Below are positions 16,812 to 25,614 of a DNA stretch of 64,000 bases, one piece after another. Location: contig NZ_JAHYSG010000019.1 of assembly GCF_022095675.1 (NCBI RefSeq), positions 1 through 64,000 on the forward strand. Direction: 5' to 3'. The stretch is from Dactylosporangium sp. AC04546 (GTDB lineage Bacteria; Actinomycetota; Actinomycetes; Mycobacteriales; Micromonosporaceae). Position 1 is the first letter of the stretch; each line of letters opens with the position of its first letter. The position numbers were made by a program, and so were the translations under genes. The notes beneath the pieces were generated by a model that was not told where the DNA came from, ran no database searches, and worked only from the letters and a program-made list of their open reading frames with translations.

Positions 16812-17588
16812 ATGACCGATCCCGTCCGCCGCCTCACCGAGCAAGAGGTTGAGTTCTACACCGAGCACGGCTGGCTTCATGCACCGGCTCTGGTCTCGGG
16901 CGACCTGGTCGAGCGCCTGGCCGCCAAGGCGCACGAGCTGCACCGGCCCAGCGGCGCGGTGTCCGTCTCCGCCGTGGCCCAGGCCTTCGGGCAGAACCGC
17001 GGCCTCGCCGAGGTCGACGCCGACTTCGCCCAGCCGGTGTTCTCGCCCGTCATGGCCGACAACGCGGCCCGGCTCATGCCCGGCACGCCGCAGGTCCGGC
17101 TCCAGATCAACAACCTGCTCATCAAGGAGCCCGCCGGCGGCACCCACGGCGCCACCCAGTTCCACCAGGACTTCCCCTGGTTCCCGATGGACCGGGCCGT
17201 CATGCTCACGGTCTGGATGGCCCTGGTGGACACCCCGGCCGACATGGGCTCGCTGCGCTTCTACGACCGCTCGCACCGCTACGGCCCGCTCGGGCGCTCG
17301 TTCGTCCGCGACGGCGACGCCGCGGTCGAGCAGCACCCGTGGCTCGGCGACCTCGAACTGTCGCCGCCGCTGCACCTCAAGCCCGGCGACGCGACCATCC
17401 ACACCGCGCTGACCGTGCACGGCGCCGCGCCCAACGTCCACACCAGCCCGCGGCTGTCGTTCGCCTGGACGTACTTCGACGCCGGCACGCTGTACACGGG
17501 CTCGCCGTTCAAGCAGACCGACGACCTCGGTCTGAAGATCAACGAGGTCTTCGACCACCCCGACTTCCCGATCGTCGCGCGCGCATGA
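16812..17588 (+). CDS. PhyH-family Fe(II)/2-oxoglutarate dioxygenase
   Basis: A 258-residue phytanoyl-CoA dioxygenase-family protein. The iron ligands appear as His118 and Asp120 in FHQDF and His203 in TVHGAAPN, with Arg214 in SPRLSF for 2-oxoglutarate. Expected to hydroxylate a substrate with release of succinate and CO2. ATG at 16812 follows AGGAGG by five bases, preferred over an upstream TTG. It leads a three-gene operon with a lactonase (ATGA overlap) and a ligase; hydroxylation could create the alcohol of a hydroxy acid or lactone handled next. Confidence 0.85.
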   Translation: MTDPVRRLTEQEVEFYTEHGWLHAPALVSGDLVERLAAKAHELHRPSGAVSVSAVAQAFGQNRGLAEVDADFAQPVFSPVMADNAARLMPGTPQVRLQINNLLIKEPAGGTHGATQFHQDFPWFPMDRAVMLTVWMALVDTPADMGSLRFYDRSHRYGPLGRSFVRDGDAAVEQHPWLGDLELSPPLHLKPGDATIHTALTVHGAAPNVHTSPRLSFAWTYFDAGTLYTGSPFKQTDDLGLKINEVFDHPDFPIVARA

Positions 17589-18571
17589 GCGCCGACGTCC
17601 CGACCGTCAAGGGGCCCGTGCCGGCGGAGACCCTGGGCACGACGCTCATGCACGAGCACGTCTTCGGCCTCTCCCCCGAGATCCTGTGGAACTGGCCCGA
17701 CATCCCCGAGGGCTGGGACGAGCTGACCCGGGCCCAGGAGGCCGCGGACAAGCTCAACGCGCTCAAGCGGGCCGGCATCGACACGATCGTCGACCTCACG
17801 GTGATCGGCCTCGGCCGGTTCGTGCCCGCCGTCCAGCGGGTCGCCGAGCTGACCGACGTCAACATCATCGTCGCGACGGGCGTGTACACGTACGACACCC
17901 TGCCCGGCTACTTCGCCCACCGCGGGCCCGGCACGATCTTCGGCGGCCCGGACCGCATGGTGGAGTTCTTCGTCCGCGACATCACCGAGGGCATCGGCCG
18001 GACCGGCGTGCGCGCCGGCATCCTCAAGTGCGCCACCGACCACCAGGGCGTGACCCCCGGCGTCGAGCGCGTGCTGCGGGCGGTCGCCCAGGCCCACCGC
18101 GAGACCGGCGCGCCGATCTCGACCCACACCGAGTCGAGCACCCGGCGCGGCCTCGACCAGCAGCGCATCTTCGCCGAGGAGGGCGTCGACCTGACCCGGG
18201 TCGTCATCGGCCACGCCGGCGACTCCACCGACATCGCGTACCTCGAGGAGCTCATCGCCGAGGGCTCGTACCTCGGCATGGACCGCTTCGGCATCGACAC
18301 CATCTGCCCGTTCGAGACGCGCGTAGCCACGGTCGCGACGCTCTGCGAGCGGGGCCACGCCGACCGGATGGTGCTCTCCCACGACGCGTTCTGCTTCAGC
18401 GACCGCATCGACGCCGTCAAGCAGCGCCAGATGTACCCCAACTACCACATGCTGCACATCTCCCAGGACGTCCTGCCGGCGCTGCGCGCCCGCGGGGTCA
18501 CCGAGGAGCAGATCAACACGATGATGGTCGACAACCCGCGGCGGATCTTCGCGCGGCAGGGCGCCTACTAG
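17585..18571 (+). CDS. Phosphotriesterase-like lactonase (PPH/PLL type)
   Basis: A 328-residue amidohydrolase-superfamily protein with all binuclear metal ligands: His23 and His25 (LMHEHVF), the carbamylated-lysine position Lys148 (GILKCATD), His181 (STHTE), His210 (VIGHAGD) and Asp267 (LSHDAF). The sequence closely follows the mycobacterial PPH protein as I remember it. PLL enzymes hydrolyse lactones and, weakly, organophosphates. In this operon a lactone formed after PhyH hydroxylation is a plausible substrate. Start overlaps the dioxygenase stop (ATGA). Confidence 0.88.
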   Translation: MSADVPTVKGPVPAETLGTTLMHEHVFGLSPEILWNWPDIPEGWDELTRAQEAADKLNALKRAGIDTIVDLTVIGLGRFVPAVQRVAELTDVNIIVATGVYTYDTLPGYFAHRGPGTIFGGPDRMVEFFVRDITEGIGRTGVRAGILKCATDHQGVTPGVERVLRAVAQAHRETGAPISTHTESSTRRGLDQQRIFAEEGVDLTRVVIGHAGDSTDIAYLEELIAEGSYLGMDRFGIDTICPFETRVATVATLCERGHADRMVLSHDAFCFSDRIDAVKQRQMYPNYHMLHISQDVLPALRARGVTEEQINTMMVDNPRRIFARQGAY

Positions 18572-18580
18572 GAGGCACAC

Positions 18581-20086
18581 ATGGATACGCTCCACCGGCT
18601 CACGCTGGGCGACCTGGCGCGGGAGCACCGCCGCAGCCGCCCTGAGGTGACCGCGGCGGTGGACGGCGCCGAGCGGCTGTCCTACGTGGAGCTCGACGAC
18701 CGCGCCAACCGGGTCGCCGGCGCGCTCGCCGCGGCCGGCGTCGAGGCCGGCGACCGGGTGCTGTGGCTCGGGCAGACGTCGGTCCGGGTGCTCGAGCTGC
18801 TGCTCGGCTGCGCCAAGCTCGGTGCCGTGCTCTGCCCCGCCAACGCCCGGCAGTCGGCCGACGAGCTGCGGTTCGTCCTGGGCGACCTGGACCCACGGGT
18901 CGTCGTCTGGCAGTCGGCGCTGGGCGACGCGGCCCGCGAGGTCCAGGACGCCCGGTTCATCGAGGCCGGCGACGAGTACCGCACGTGGCTCGACGCCGCC
19001 GCCCCGAGCGACGACGAGCGGGCCGTCGACCCCGACCTGCCGGTCCTGGCCCTCTACACCGCCGCCTTCGACGGCCGGCCGAGCGCCGCGCTGCTGTCGC
19101 ACACCGCGCTGCTCACCCACAGCGTGTCGATCGGCTGGATCCGCCAGATCGAACCCGGTTTCACGTACCTCAACTCCGGCCCGCTGTTCCACGTCGGCAC
19201 GATGATGTTCTGCCTCGCCACGCTCCACCTGGGCGGCACCAACGTGTTCACGCCGGGGTTCGTGCCGGCCGAGGTCTGCCGCCTCGTCGAGCAGGAGCGC
19301 TGCACGTCGGCGTTCCTCTACGGCCCGATGCTCGACCAGCTGGTCGAGGCGAACACCGGCGAGGACGGCAAGCCCCGGCACGACCTGTCGAGCCTGCACT
19401 TCAGCGCCGGCAGCGACGCCTGGAACGCGATGATCACCGTCGACGAGAGCCCGTGGGGCCGCGCCCTCGGCGGCTACGGCCAGTCCGAGGTGGCCGGGAT
19501 GCTCACGTTCACCGGACTGGGCCTCGGCGCGCTCGGCTCGCACGGCCGGCCGTCGCCGTTCGCCCAGGTCCGCATCGTCGACGCCGCGGGCGCCGAGCTG
19601 CCGGCCGGCGAGGTCGGCGAGATGGTCGCCCGGGGCCCGATCATGTTCAGCGGGTACTGGAACCGGCCCGAGCTCAACGCGGCGAAGCAGGCCGGCGGCT
19701 GGCACCACACCGGCGACCTCGGGCGCCGCGAGACCGACGGCACGATCACGTTCATCGGCCCGAAGCTGCGCATGATCAAGTCGGGCGGCGAGAACGTCTA
19801 CCCGGCCGAGGTCGAGCGCGCGCTCGCGACCCACCCCGGCATCAGGGAGGCGGCCGTCATCGGCGTGCCCGACGAGCGGTGGGGCCAGACCGTCAAGGCC
19901 GTCGTGGTCGCGACCGACCCGGCCCTCACGGCCGAGGACGTGGTGGCGCACGTGCGCGAGCAGATCGCCTCGTACAAGAAGCCGAGCCACGTCGTGTTCG
20001 CCGACTCACTGCCTCGGCGCGGCTTCACCCCCGACTACGACGCCCTCGACGAGGCGTACGGCGGCGGCGGGTATCCGGTCGTGTAG
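18581..20086 (+). CDS. Acyl-CoA synthetase-like protein with degenerate ATP motifs
   Basis: A 501-residue ANL-family protein. The lid region is normal (GWHHTGDLGRRE near 370, IKSGGENVYPAEVE near 400). The P-loop reads LYTAAFDGRPSAALLSH in place of TSGTTGxPKG, and the C-terminus reads LPRRGFTPDYDALDEAYG with no catalytic lysine. Adenylation may be lost or strongly altered; thioester formation from an acyl-adenylate made elsewhere, or a binding role, are alternatives. Third gene of the PhyH operon. Its last 81 bases overlap the 3' end of the convergent GGDEF-EAL gene. Confidence 0.8.
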   Translation: MDTLHRLTLGDLAREHRRSRPEVTAAVDGAERLSYVELDDRANRVAGALAAAGVEAGDRVLWLGQTSVRVLELLLGCAKLGAVLCPANARQSADELRFVLGDLDPRVVVWQSALGDAAREVQDARFIEAGDEYRTWLDAAAPSDDERAVDPDLPVLALYTAAFDGRPSAALLSHTALLTHSVSIGWIRQIEPGFTYLNSGPLFHVGTMMFCLATLHLGGTNVFTPGFVPAEVCRLVEQERCTSAFLYGPMLDQLVEANTGEDGKPRHDLSSLHFSAGSDAWNAMITVDESPWGRALGGYGQSEVAGMLTFTGLGLGALGSHGRPSPFAQVRIVDAAGAELPAGEVGEMVARGPIMFSGYWNRPELNAAKQAGGWHHTGDLGRRETDGTITFIGPKLRMIKSGGENVYPAEVERALATHPGIREAAVIGVPDERWGQTVKAVVVATDPALTAEDVVAHVREQIASYKKPSHVVFADSLPRRGFTPDYDALDEAYGGGGYPVV

Positions 20087-22339
20087 CAGGCGTGACACAC
20101 CTTCGGCGGTCATCGGCTGGGCCAGGTGGTACCCCTGGCCCCGGGTGTAGCCGAGCTCGCGGAGCACGGCCGCCTGCTCGGGGCTCTCCACGCCCTCGGC
20201 GACGGTGTCGAGGCCGAGGGCGTGGGCGAGCTGGATGACCGCGCGGGCGACGGCCCGGCGGGCGTCGGCGGCGGCCGGGAGGCCGTCGTCGATCTCGATG
20301 CCGTCGACGAACGACTTGTCCAGCTTGACGATCGCCGCCGGAAACGTGCGGAGCAGGCTCAGCGACGACTCGCCGGTACCGAAGTCGTCCAGTGCCAGGC
20401 GGATGCCCATGCGGTCCAGCTCGTACAGCGTCCGGATGACCTGCTGGCCGCGCAGCGCCGCCGACTCGGTCACCTCGAGCACCAGCCGCTCGCAGGGCAG
20501 CCCGCTGTCGGCGAGCGCGGCGGCGACGTCGGCCACGAAGTCGGGGTCGTGCAGCTGCCGCGCGGAGACGTTCACCCCGGCCTCCGGCAGCGCGTCCGGC
20601 CCGAACTCGGCCGACCACGCGGCCGCCTGCCGGCACGCCTCGCGCAGCACGAACCGGCCCAGCGGCACGATCAGGCCGGTTCCCTCCGCGGCCGGGATGA
20701 ACTCGGCCGGCCGGATGGGGCCGCGGGTCGGGTGCTCCCAGCGCACCAGCGCCTCGACGCCGACCATCCGGAGGTCGTCGAGGCGCAGGATCGGCTGGTA
20801 GACGACCTGCAGCTCGCCGTCGTCGAGCGCCCGGCGCAGCTCGGCGCCGATCTGCATGTGGGCCAGGACGGGTTCGCCGAGGCCGTCCTCGTACCGCACG
20901 AACCCCGCCTTGCCGCGCTGCTTGGCCGTGTACATCGCGACGTCGGCGTCGCGCAGGACCGAGTCGACGGTCGCGCCGGGCCGGTGCGCGCCGGCGTCCG
21001 CGATGCCGATGCTGGCCTGCACCAGCAGGCGGTGCTCACTGATCGGCCGGCCGAGCGCGGCCAGCAGCCGGCCGGCCAGCTCCTCCGGATCGGCCGCGTC
21101 GCCGGTGAGCAGCACGGCGAACTCGTCGCCGCCGATCCGCACCGGCAGGCCGTCGTCGCCGGCCTCGGCCCGCAGCAGCTGCGCGACCGAGACGAGCAGC
21201 CGGTCGCCGACGCCGTGGCCGAGCAGGTCGTTGACGGCCTTGAAGTCGTCGAGGTCGACGAGCAGCACCGCGGCCCGCCCCGTCGTGGCGAGGGCGGTCG
21301 CGAGGCGTTCGCGGAACAGCGCCCGGTTGGCCAGCCCGGTGAGGCCGTCGTGGCTGACCTCGTACTGCAGGCGCTCCTCCTGCAGGCGCGTGTTGGCCAG
21401 CAGCCGGGCGTTCTCCCGGTACGCGATGAACTGCCGCAACGTGACGAGGGCGGTGACCACGACGGCGGCGACCACGGCGACCCGGCCCGGCCAGCGCAGC
21501 GGCTCACCGAACGCGATCGCGAGCAGCGGCACGTCGGCCGCCGCCACGGCCAGGTAGGGCAGCAGCTCGCCGGCGCGGGCCGGGTCGCGGCTCCCGCGCC
21601 ACTGCGCCGCGACGCCGAGGGTGGCCAGCACCGGGGCGAGCGGCATCACGACCGCCGCGGTGGGCACGCCGGCGTCGTAGCCGAACCAGACCGCGAGCAC
21701 GGCGACCAGCCCGGCCGTGACGCCACCGGCGGCGGCGACGCACCGGATCGCCACCCGGTCGACCGGGCCGCCGGCCACATAGGACACCTTGGTCGCGGCG
21801 CCGACCGCGACCAGGAAGGCCAGCCCGACCAGCACCATCGCCTGCCGGCTCCACGGCTCGCGGGCCGACAGCATCGGGGCCAGCCCGAGGTACCACAGGA
21901 CCGCCGAGCAGCCGAGGAAGGCAATGGTGCGGTCGAGCACGATGCGCCGGCGGTCGGTGCCGCCGGCCGGCCCGACCGGCACGCGGGCGACCGCCCAGAT
22001 GGCGATGCCGAACCCGATGGCCACGCACGCGGCGGCCGGCACCGGCATGCTGCGGGTGCGGGCCTCGGCGGCGTGGGTGAGCATGTCGGCCGCAAGCCAG
22101 CCGTAGCCGACGGTCATCGCCGCGAACGCGACGAACAGCGCCCGCCAGAACCGGCGGGCGACGGGGTCGAGCGCGCCACCGCGGAGCAGGTGATGGACGG
22201 CGGCGGTCGTGACCGCCCCAGCGGCGGGGACGAAAACGTATGCGAATGCATCGTTGCCGACGCCTACGGCGGTCCAGGCCACGCCCGCGGCGGCGACAGC
22301 GGTCGTGGCCAGCACGTAGAGCCGGGCCGGCCGCGTCAC
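20006..22339 (-). CDS. Membrane GGDEF-EAL cyclic-di-GMP enzyme
   Basis: A 777-residue protein with about eight hydrophobic segments in the first 290 residues, then a GGDEF domain (IGGDEFAVLL, about 400-408) and an EAL domain (VEALVRWEHP near 527; LALDDFGTG, TVAEGVES later). Both active-site signatures look intact, so it may make and break c-di-GMP. No known sensory domain is recognisable in the membrane part. It shares no operon with the catabolic genes; its 3' end overlaps the ligase gene at 18581 tail to tail by 81 bases. Confidence 0.9.
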   Translation of the reverse strand: MTRPARLYVLATTAVAAAGVAWTAVGVGNDAFAYVFVPAAGAVTTAAVHHLLRGGALDPVARRFWRALFVAFAAMTVGYGWLAADMLTHAAEARTRSMPVPAAACVAIGFGIAIWAVARVPVGPAGGTDRRRIVLDRTIAFLGCSAVLWYLGLAPMLSAREPWSRQAMVLVGLAFLVAVGAATKVSYVAGGPVDRVAIRCVAAAGGVTAGLVAVLAVWFGYDAGVPTAAVVMPLAPVLATLGVAAQWRGSRDPARAGELLPYLAVAAADVPLLAIAFGEPLRWPGRVAVVAAVVVTALVTLRQFIAYRENARLLANTRLQEERLQYEVSHDGLTGLANRALFRERLATALATTGRAAVLLVDLDDFKAVNDLLGHGVGDRLLVSVAQLLRAEAGDDGLPVRIGGDEFAVLLTGDAADPEELAGRLLAALGRPISEHRLLVQASIGIADAGAHRPGATVDSVLRDADVAMYTAKQRGKAGFVRYEDGLGEPVLAHMQIGAELRRALDDGELQVVYQPILRLDDLRMVGVEALVRWEHPTRGPIRPAEFIPAAEGTGLIVPLGRFVLREACRQAAAWSAEFGPDALPEAGVNVSARQLHDPDFVADVAAALADSGLPCERLVLEVTESAALRGQQVIRTLYELDRMGIRLALDDFGTGESSLSLLRTFPAAIVKLDKSFVDGIEIDDGLPAAADARRAVARAVIQLAHALGLDTVAEGVESPEQAAVLRELGYTRGQGYHLAQPMTAEGVSRLLHDRIPAAAVRLVEGVVVGGEAAPRQ

Positions 22340-22397
22340 GGCCCGACGATATCCCGCCCGTTACGCGGAGGATCTCACCCGAACGTCCCGATGTTGA

Positions 22398-22436
22398 CGG
22401 TTGCCGGGCCGACTCGTGAGGCCGACCCGGCAACCG
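22398..22436. terminator. Hairpin after the GH64 gene
   Basis: CGGTTGCCGGG (22398-22408) and CCCGGCAACCG (22426-22436) form an 11-bp perfect stem just past the glucanase stop codon on the minus strand, before the GGDEF-EAL start. A terminator separating the two transcripts is likely. Confidence 0.65.
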
Positions 22437-22442
22437 CCGGGC

Positions 22443-24050
22443 TCACGCCAGCAGGGTCCAGCGCTGGGCGTTGCTGCCGTTGCAGTCCCAGATCTGCACC
22501 TGGGTGCCCGGCGTCGTCGAGCCGCTCGGGACGTCGAGGCAGCGGTTGGCCTGCGGGTTGTAGAACGAGCCGTCGGCCCGTTTGATGAACACCTGCGCGC
22601 CGGTGCTGTTGCAGTCCCACAGCTGCAGCTTCGTGCCGTTGGCCGTGGCGCCGTTGGGGATGTCGAGGCACTTGCCGAGCGCCCGCAGCGTGCTGCCGGC
22701 CTCGACGTAGGTCCACTGCTGGGCGCCGGTGCCGTTGCAGGTGTAGATCTGCACGGGGGTGCCGTTCGCGGTACCACTGGATCGCACGTCCAGGCATGGG
22801 CCGTTGGCGTTGACCAGGGCGTTCGCGCCCGGCTGGCCACCACCGCCGCCACCGCCGCCCGTGAACGGGCTCAGGATGATCGACGCCGAGCGCGGGTCAC
22901 CGTCGTTGACCAGCGACTCGAACGCGCCCACGTCGTCGAACGCGAACGCGTACGCCTTCCCGTCGGTCATGTTCGCGTGAATGATCTTCGCGTACTGGTT
23001 GGTCGGGTTGCTCTTGTAGAAGTCGGCCGCGTTCAGGCTCGGCTGGGTGTCGATGGTGCCCAGCGTGCCGCGGTTGAGCGCGGCGCAGAGCGTGCGGGAG
23101 ATCGGCCCGACGACGAGGTCGTTGGGCGCGGCCAGGTTGCCGTCGCAGCCCCACACGTTGGCGCTGGTGGGCTTGTTGAACTGGGCCACCACCGCGCCGG
23201 ACGAGTTGGTGAAGGTCATCACGTTGCCGCTGGTCCGTCCGAAGTACCGCGTGTTCGGCTGGTCGGCGAACGGCACCACGGTCAGCGTCTTGCTCGTGTA
23301 GGCGTTCCAGGCGGACGTGATGTACGAGTCGAGGTAGGTGGCGCTGAACCGGCCGGCGCCGGCCGCCTTGCCGGGCGAGAGCACCCGCAGGACGGTGCCG
23401 TCGGCCCGGGTGTCGACGGTGTTCGCCCACCCCGACTGGGCCTTGATGGCGTTGATGACGTTCGTCCGCCCGTTGGCGACCACGTCCCCGGTCCGCTTCG
23501 TGACGCCGTTCGCGCCGGTCACGGTGACGGCGTGCGGGATCGCGAACATGTCGACCTGCGAGCTGTTGAGCCACAGGCCGGCGTCGTTGTAGGTGAACTC
23601 GCTCCAGTCGAACAGGATGTTCTGGTTCGCGTCGCCGGCCGCCCACGGCGCGGGCTGCACGAGGCCGTCGGGCGTCAGGAAGAACTTGATCCGCTCGCCG
23701 AACGAGAAGTACACCCGTCCGGAGAACCCGCGCGGGAACCGGATCGTCGTGCTGCCGCCGTTGCCGGGCCCGGCGATCGAGACGTCGGGGGCGGGCGCGG
23801 GCGGGATGGCGCCGCCGCTCCAGGCGGTGAAGGTGCCGGCCGAGTTGACGTAGCCGAGCCGCCCGGTGGCAAGGTTGATGCCGATGACGTAGAGGAAGAC
23901 CGCTTCCCCACGGCCGGTGCTGTTGGTGACGGTGACGGGCAGCGGGTTGGGCCCGATGGCCTGCGCCGGCGTGCCGGCGACGACCAGGGCGGCGGGTATC
24001 GCGACGGCGAGCGCCGCGACCCGGCAGAGCACCCTGCGGAGGACGTGCAT
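22443..24050 (-). CDS. Secreted GH64 beta-1,3-glucanase with C-terminal ricin-type CBM13
   Basis: A 535-residue secreted protein. A signal peptide occupies about residues 1-32 (RRVLCRVAALAVAIPAALVV, cleavage after AQA). The GH64 beta-1,3-glucanase domain spans about 33-385 (VTVTNSTGRGEAVFLYVIG, FGERIKFFLTPDG, VWGCDGNL). A glycine linker leads to a beta-trefoil CBM13 with three QxW-type repeats (QQWTY, a diverged QVFIK, QRWTL). GH64 enzymes release laminaripentaose from fungal beta-1,3-glucan. ATG at 24050 has GAGG nine bases upstream and is preferred over the GTG five codons earlier. A LacI-type operator lies 121 bases upstream. Confidence 0.92.
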   Translation of the reverse strand: MHVLRRVLCRVAALAVAIPAALVVAGTPAQAIGPNPLPVTVTNSTGRGEAVFLYVIGINLATGRLGYVNSAGTFTAWSGGAIPPAPAPDVSIAGPGNGGSTTIRFPRGFSGRVYFSFGERIKFFLTPDGLVQPAPWAAGDANQNILFDWSEFTYNDAGLWLNSSQVDMFAIPHAVTVTGANGVTKRTGDVVANGRTNVINAIKAQSGWANTVDTRADGTVLRVLSPGKAAGAGRFSATYLDSYITSAWNAYTSKTLTVVPFADQPNTRYFGRTSGNVMTFTNSSGAVVAQFNKPTSANVWGCDGNLAAPNDLVVGPISRTLCAALNRGTLGTIDTQPSLNAADFYKSNPTNQYAKIIHANMTDGKAYAFAFDDVGAFESLVNDGDPRSASIILSPFTGGGGGGGGQPGANALVNANGPCLDVRSSGTANGTPVQIYTCNGTGAQQWTYVEAGSTLRALGKCLDIPNGATANGTKLQLWDCNSTGAQVFIKRADGSFYNPQANRCLDVPSGSTTPGTQVQIWDCNGSNAQRWTLLA

Positions 24051-24170
24051 ACGGGGGCACCTCACTTTCGAGGTCGTTGGCGGACGGGCGCGCGGGCTGG
24101 CGGCCCCGGGCCCCGAAATCGCTCTCCGGCACGCGAGAGCAAGCCATGCGGACGAGGAGGGCAGGTCCGC

Positions 24171-24182
24171 GAGAGCGCTCTC
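24171..24182. promoter_or_regulatory. LacI/CebR-type palindrome upstream of GH64
   Basis: GAGAGCGCTCTC is a perfect 12-bp palindrome with the central AGCGCT typical of LacI-family operators such as CebR sites in streptomycetes. It lies upstream of the glucanase and suggests oligosaccharide-induced expression. No LacI gene is in the window. Confidence 0.65.
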
Positions 24183-24233
24183 ACGCTACGAAGCTGTAAG
24201 GGTTCCTGTCAATAGACGCTTGTCGCTCAAACG

Positions 24234-24671
24234 TCAGGAGGCGGCGGCCGCGTCGTGGGTCTGCACGCGATCCCACAGGACCAGGACCCTCCGCGGGTCA
24301 CCCTGCCGCACAAGGACCGGGAGTTGCGCACCCGCCTCGGGCCACTTGTCGACGGGCACCCGCGGGTCCAGCACCCGAACGGCGACCGCGGCGACCCCGG
24401 GCGCGTTGACCACCAGCTGCAGCCTGCAGCGAGCGAACATCGCGTCAACCGTGGGCCGCGGGGTCACGTCCATCACGAACGCGGTGCCGGCCACGAACCG
24501 TCGTCGGGCCCGGGCCCGCTTGACGGCGTTGACCGCCAAGGCCATCAGCACCGCGCCGGCGAGCAGCCCGAGCCCGGTGAGCAACGCGGTGCCGCTGGCC
24601 GAGCCGATGCCGTACGAGAAGACCGTCGAGCAGCCGGAGTCGCTCGTCGACGGATGGCGGATCCAGTGCAT
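24234..24671 (-). CDS. Membrane fragment in a shifted frame after the caspase relic
   Basis: A 145-residue reading frame with one strong transmembrane segment (LLTGLGLLAGAVLMALAVNAV, about residues 30-50) followed by a basic stretch and a soluble tail. Third-position GC is high from its first codon, while the overlapping frame of the caspase relic loses codon bias at the same point. An in-frame TGA lies only 12 bases before its ATG. This is best read as the frameshifted 3' part of the upstream gene, although a separate overlapping gene cannot be excluded. No function recognised. Confidence 0.5.
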   Translation of the reverse strand: MHWIRHPSTSDSGCSTVFSYGIGSASGTALLTGLGLLAGAVLMALAVNAVKRARARRRFVAGTAFVMDVTPRPTVDAMFARCRLQLVVNAPGVAAVAVRVLDPRVPVDKWPEAGAQLPVLVRQGDPRRVLVLWDRVQTHDAAAAS

Positions 24672-25614
24672 CGACCACGATCACGACGGATCGGCCGTCA
24701 ACGATCGCCGCCGCGACCGTCGCCCACTTCGACAGGTCGGACCCGGACAGGACCGGCGGCGCCACCCGGTGCAGCGGGACCGCGACCCGGTCATGCGCGT
24801 CCAGCTCCGAGGGCGCGGCGTTGACGTCGGCGAAGCGGATGTCGCGGATCGTGCGGTACAGGCCGGTCCAGGTCAGTTCGGTGTCGGCGGCCGTCTGCCA
24901 CGGCAGGGCGTAGAACCGGGTCGCCGTGATCACTCGGCCGAGGCCGTCGCGGGCGTCCGACGCCGTCGTCACCGCCACCGCCAGCAGCGGCTCGCCGTCG
25001 ACCGCGGTGCAGCCGCTGAAGCTGATCCACGGCAGCGCGCCGGCCTGGCCGAACGCGTCGGGGTCGGGCACCCCGCCGAGGTGGTCCCGGATCGTGGCCG
25101 CGAGGTCGCCGGGCAGGTCGGCGCCGGCCGCGACCACCCCGTAGCCGCCGCGCGACCCGGGCGCCGCGCTGTACACGGCCCACCGCAGGCCGATCCCGGT
25201 CCGGTCGTCGCCGGGCGGCGGCTCGGGCACGTGCGCCCGGTTGCGGGCCAGGACCAGGCGCCCGACGTCACCGACGACGAACCGTTCCGGCCGGGGCAGG
25301 GTCTCGGTCACCATCAGGTGGTCGATGCGCTGGTACAGCAGCTCCAGGTCGAGCTCGGCCGGCCCGCCCGGTACGCCGTGGCGCAGCATCCGCAGCAGGC
25401 GGCCGGTGAACGCCGTGTGCCGCTCGCCGGGCATGACGACCGCGGCGGTGTTGCCGGCCGCCGAGGCGAACGTGTACGTGCCGCGCACCGCGATCTGTGC
25501 CCGGACGCGGTCGGCGGCGCTGGCAAGGTGACCGGTGAACGCGCGGCCCGAGAAGCTGTACCGGCTGGTGCCGATCAGCACGGCCCGGGAGCGCCGCGGA
25601 TCAGGCAGGGACAC
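24445..25614 (-). pseudogene. Caspase-like (EACC1-associated) protein with deleted catalytic core
   Basis: The frame opens like actinobacterial EACC1-linked caspases (MSLPDPRRSRAVLIGTSRY) but jumps directly to the post-catalytic segment (FSGRAFTGHLASAA, then GTYTFASAAGN, GERHTAFTGRLLR). The normal 100-odd residues carrying the catalytic His and the DCC cysteine are missing, an in-frame deletion near 25555. The downstream effector-like region is normal until about 24675, after which codon bias moves to another frame. GTG 25614 is preferred over a TTG seven codons earlier and overlaps the EACC1 remnant stop by 14 bases. It cannot be an active protease. Confidence 0.65.

Noticed and set aside
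17279..19990. A 903-codon minus-strand frame opposite the lactonase and ligase
   Set aside because: No recognisable domain and composition typical of antisense frames; the plus-strand genes have full motif sets.
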